Shown here: one piece after another, positions 63,079 through 64,000 of the stretch
Position numbering within the stretch: position 1 is the stretch's first letter
How the letters are laid out: the number at the start of each line of letters is the position of its first letter
Assembly (NCBI GenBank): GCA_050733935.1
Contig: JBOHUC010000055.1
Coordinates: 1-64,000 of the forward strand
Source of the DNA: JBOHUC01 sp050733935
GTDB lineage: Bacteria; Eisenbacteria; RBG-16-71-46; DASYSL01
Direction: 5' to 3'
Length of the DNA: 64,000 nucleotides
The notes under the pieces: generated by a model
Told to the model about the DNA's origin: nothing
Databases searched by the model: none
Seen by the model: the letters and a program-made list of their open reading frames with translations, nothing else
Made by a program: the position numbers and the translations under genes

Positions 63079-64000
63079 CGCGACGTCAGCGGGCCGGCGC
63101 GAGCCGGCCTTTCGCGGGCGCATCCGTCGGTGCCATGGCGGGCGCGGTGCTCCTCGTCGCCGGCATTCTCTTCCCCGACGCCGTTCGCGCACAGGGCGGC
63201 TGAGCGGGCTGAAGCAACCCCAGCCTGCCGGTCGGCGGGCAGAGCGTATTACCGGAGATGAAGGGGATGCTCACACTCGGCCTCTCCCTCTCCGGCGGCG
63301 GATTTGGCAATGAGCACGTCGAGGTGCCGCACCACGGCGGCGAACCGTATCTGCACGACCTCAAGGTCACGTCGGCCGACGTGACGCTGAGCGCGCAGTA
63401 CGGGATCTTCCGCCACCTCTCGGCGGAGCTCCTCGTACCGTTCCGGATCAATCGCGAGCGGATCGTGTTCCGGACGCTCGACGGCGGAGCGTTCACGCCC
63501 GATCCGCCCGACTATCACCATGCGAATCGCACGCTCACCGGCCTCGCGGACGTGTGGCTCCTCGCGCATGCGGGAACGGCGAGCGGCGCATGGGCGTTCT
63601 CGGGACGCGCGGGGGCGAGCCTCCCGACAGGCTCGACCGTCGAGGACCCGTTCGCGCTCGGAGAGCTCGGGCTCCCGCACGAGCACATTCAGTTTGGCAG
63701 CGGCACCGTGCAGCCGATCGTCGGTGCGGCCGTCGGCCGCGCGTTCGAAGGCTTCACGCTCACAGCTTCGAGCCTCTTCCGGTTCGGGGTCTCGACCAAC
63801 GAGCACGGCTACCGCCCGGGCGATCAGTCGCTCGTGTTCCTCTACGGCACGAGCGCGCTCGGCACGACGGGCTGGGACTTCTCGCTCGGACCCACGCTGT
63901 ATCACGAGAGCACGGAGACCTGGGGCGGCGAGACTCAGTACGAGGGGAACCTGGGACGCACCGACGTGTATGCGGACGGGCGGGTGCGCGTCGCGCTGGC
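63075..64000 (+). CDS. Outer-membrane barrel with two in-frame UGA codons (candidate selenoprotein), partial
   Basis: Translation from TTG 63075 (GGAG 4-5 bases upstream, 4-base overlap with the previous stop) gives a textbook signal peptide (GAVLLVAGILFPDAVRA, cut before QGG). TGA 63201 and TGA 63210 follow, spaced as U-A-G-U, then SNPSLPVGG. The same frame continues to the window end with barrel-like strands and PYLHDLK. No other stop interrupts the frame to 64000. Related barrels as I remember them carry C-x-x-C-S-x-P-x-L-P there. A SECIS-like hairpin lies at 63223-63240. Alternatively the barrel starts at ATG 63258 without a signal peptide, or the gene is a pseudogene. It is truncated by the window end. 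Confidence 0.65.
63223..63240 (+). promoter_or_regulatory. SECIS-like hairpin
   Basis: GCCTGCC (63223-63229) pairs with GGCGGGC (63234-63240), seven pairs including one U-G, around the loop GGTC. The stem begins 10 bases after TGA 63210 and the loop is 17 bases after it (26 after TGA 63201). The E. coli fdhF SECIS has an 11-base spacer and the same GGUC in its loop. A similar GC hairpin at 31070-31091 is a caution. Confidence 0.5.

Overview
The window is 64 kb of GC-rich (roughly two-thirds G+C) bacterial chromosome, densely coding, with many 4-base ATGA/GTGA/TTGA stop-start overlaps. The organism is diderm: it carries outer-membrane beta-barrels, lipoproteins, two SurA-type chaperones, an Mla/MCE lipid transporter, RlpA, EnvC-FtsEX and a YcbB-type L,D-transpeptidase. 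A PorV-like barrel next to proteins with FlgD-type C-terminal Ig domains, together with MoxR-DUF58-BatA, suggests the FCB side of the tree (for example an Eisenbacteria- or Gemmatimonadota-like lineage). That placement is inference; no rRNA or tRNA gene was recognised. Layout: 1-343 is a palindrome-rich non-coding stretch. 344-9386 is a signalling and envelope-stress island: a barrel protein, a single-domain response regulator, two histidine kinases, an NtrC-type sigma-54 activator, and small stress genes (YtxH-like, CsbD-like, Gsp17M-like, disordered proteins). Two clear -24/-12 sigma-54 promoters, each with an upstream TGTA-N5-TACA palindrome, make a coherent regulon. 9407-14228 holds an L,D-transpeptidase and an oxidoreductase-Ku-LigD cluster for non-homologous end joining; Ku and LigD are in one frame, separated by a single TAG. 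14326-16516 holds small accessory genes, including a 53-residue Cys-rich protein, plus RlpA and a DUF1330 protein. 16535-27278 is a carbohydrate locus: LacI regulator, GH144-type glucoamylase-fold lipoprotein, ABC binding protein and two permeases without an ATPase, a large discoidin/six-hairpin glycosidase, and a secreted protein behind a LacI-type operator; a vapBC module sits inside it. 27332-29948 holds metG and a divergent SGNH hydrolase. 29830-46507 is one long minus-strand housekeeping run: moxR, DUF58, batA-like, mfd, two PpiC/SurA proteins, ftsE, ftsX, envC, an APH kinase, a methyltransferase and holB. 46686-50136 has a DnaQ-WYL fusion, a sodium/solute symporter and a second DEDDh exonuclease. 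50133-58015 has rhodanese, an M1 aminopeptidase with HEAT repeats, the PorV-like barrel and two FlgD-Ig surface proteins. 58118-58244 is an inverted-repeat element. 58251-60767 is mlaD-mlaF-mlaE. 60882-62315 is a YajR-like MFS exporter, followed by an HMA-thioredoxin protein. The window ends with a translationally coupled outer-membrane barrel gene whose reading frame is crossed by two UGA codons in a U-x-x-U arrangement. A seven-pair hairpin with a GGUC loop follows at the distance expected of a bacterial SECIS element. This candidate selenoprotein barrel, coupled to a periplasmic thioredoxin/metal-binding protein, is the most unusual signal in the window.
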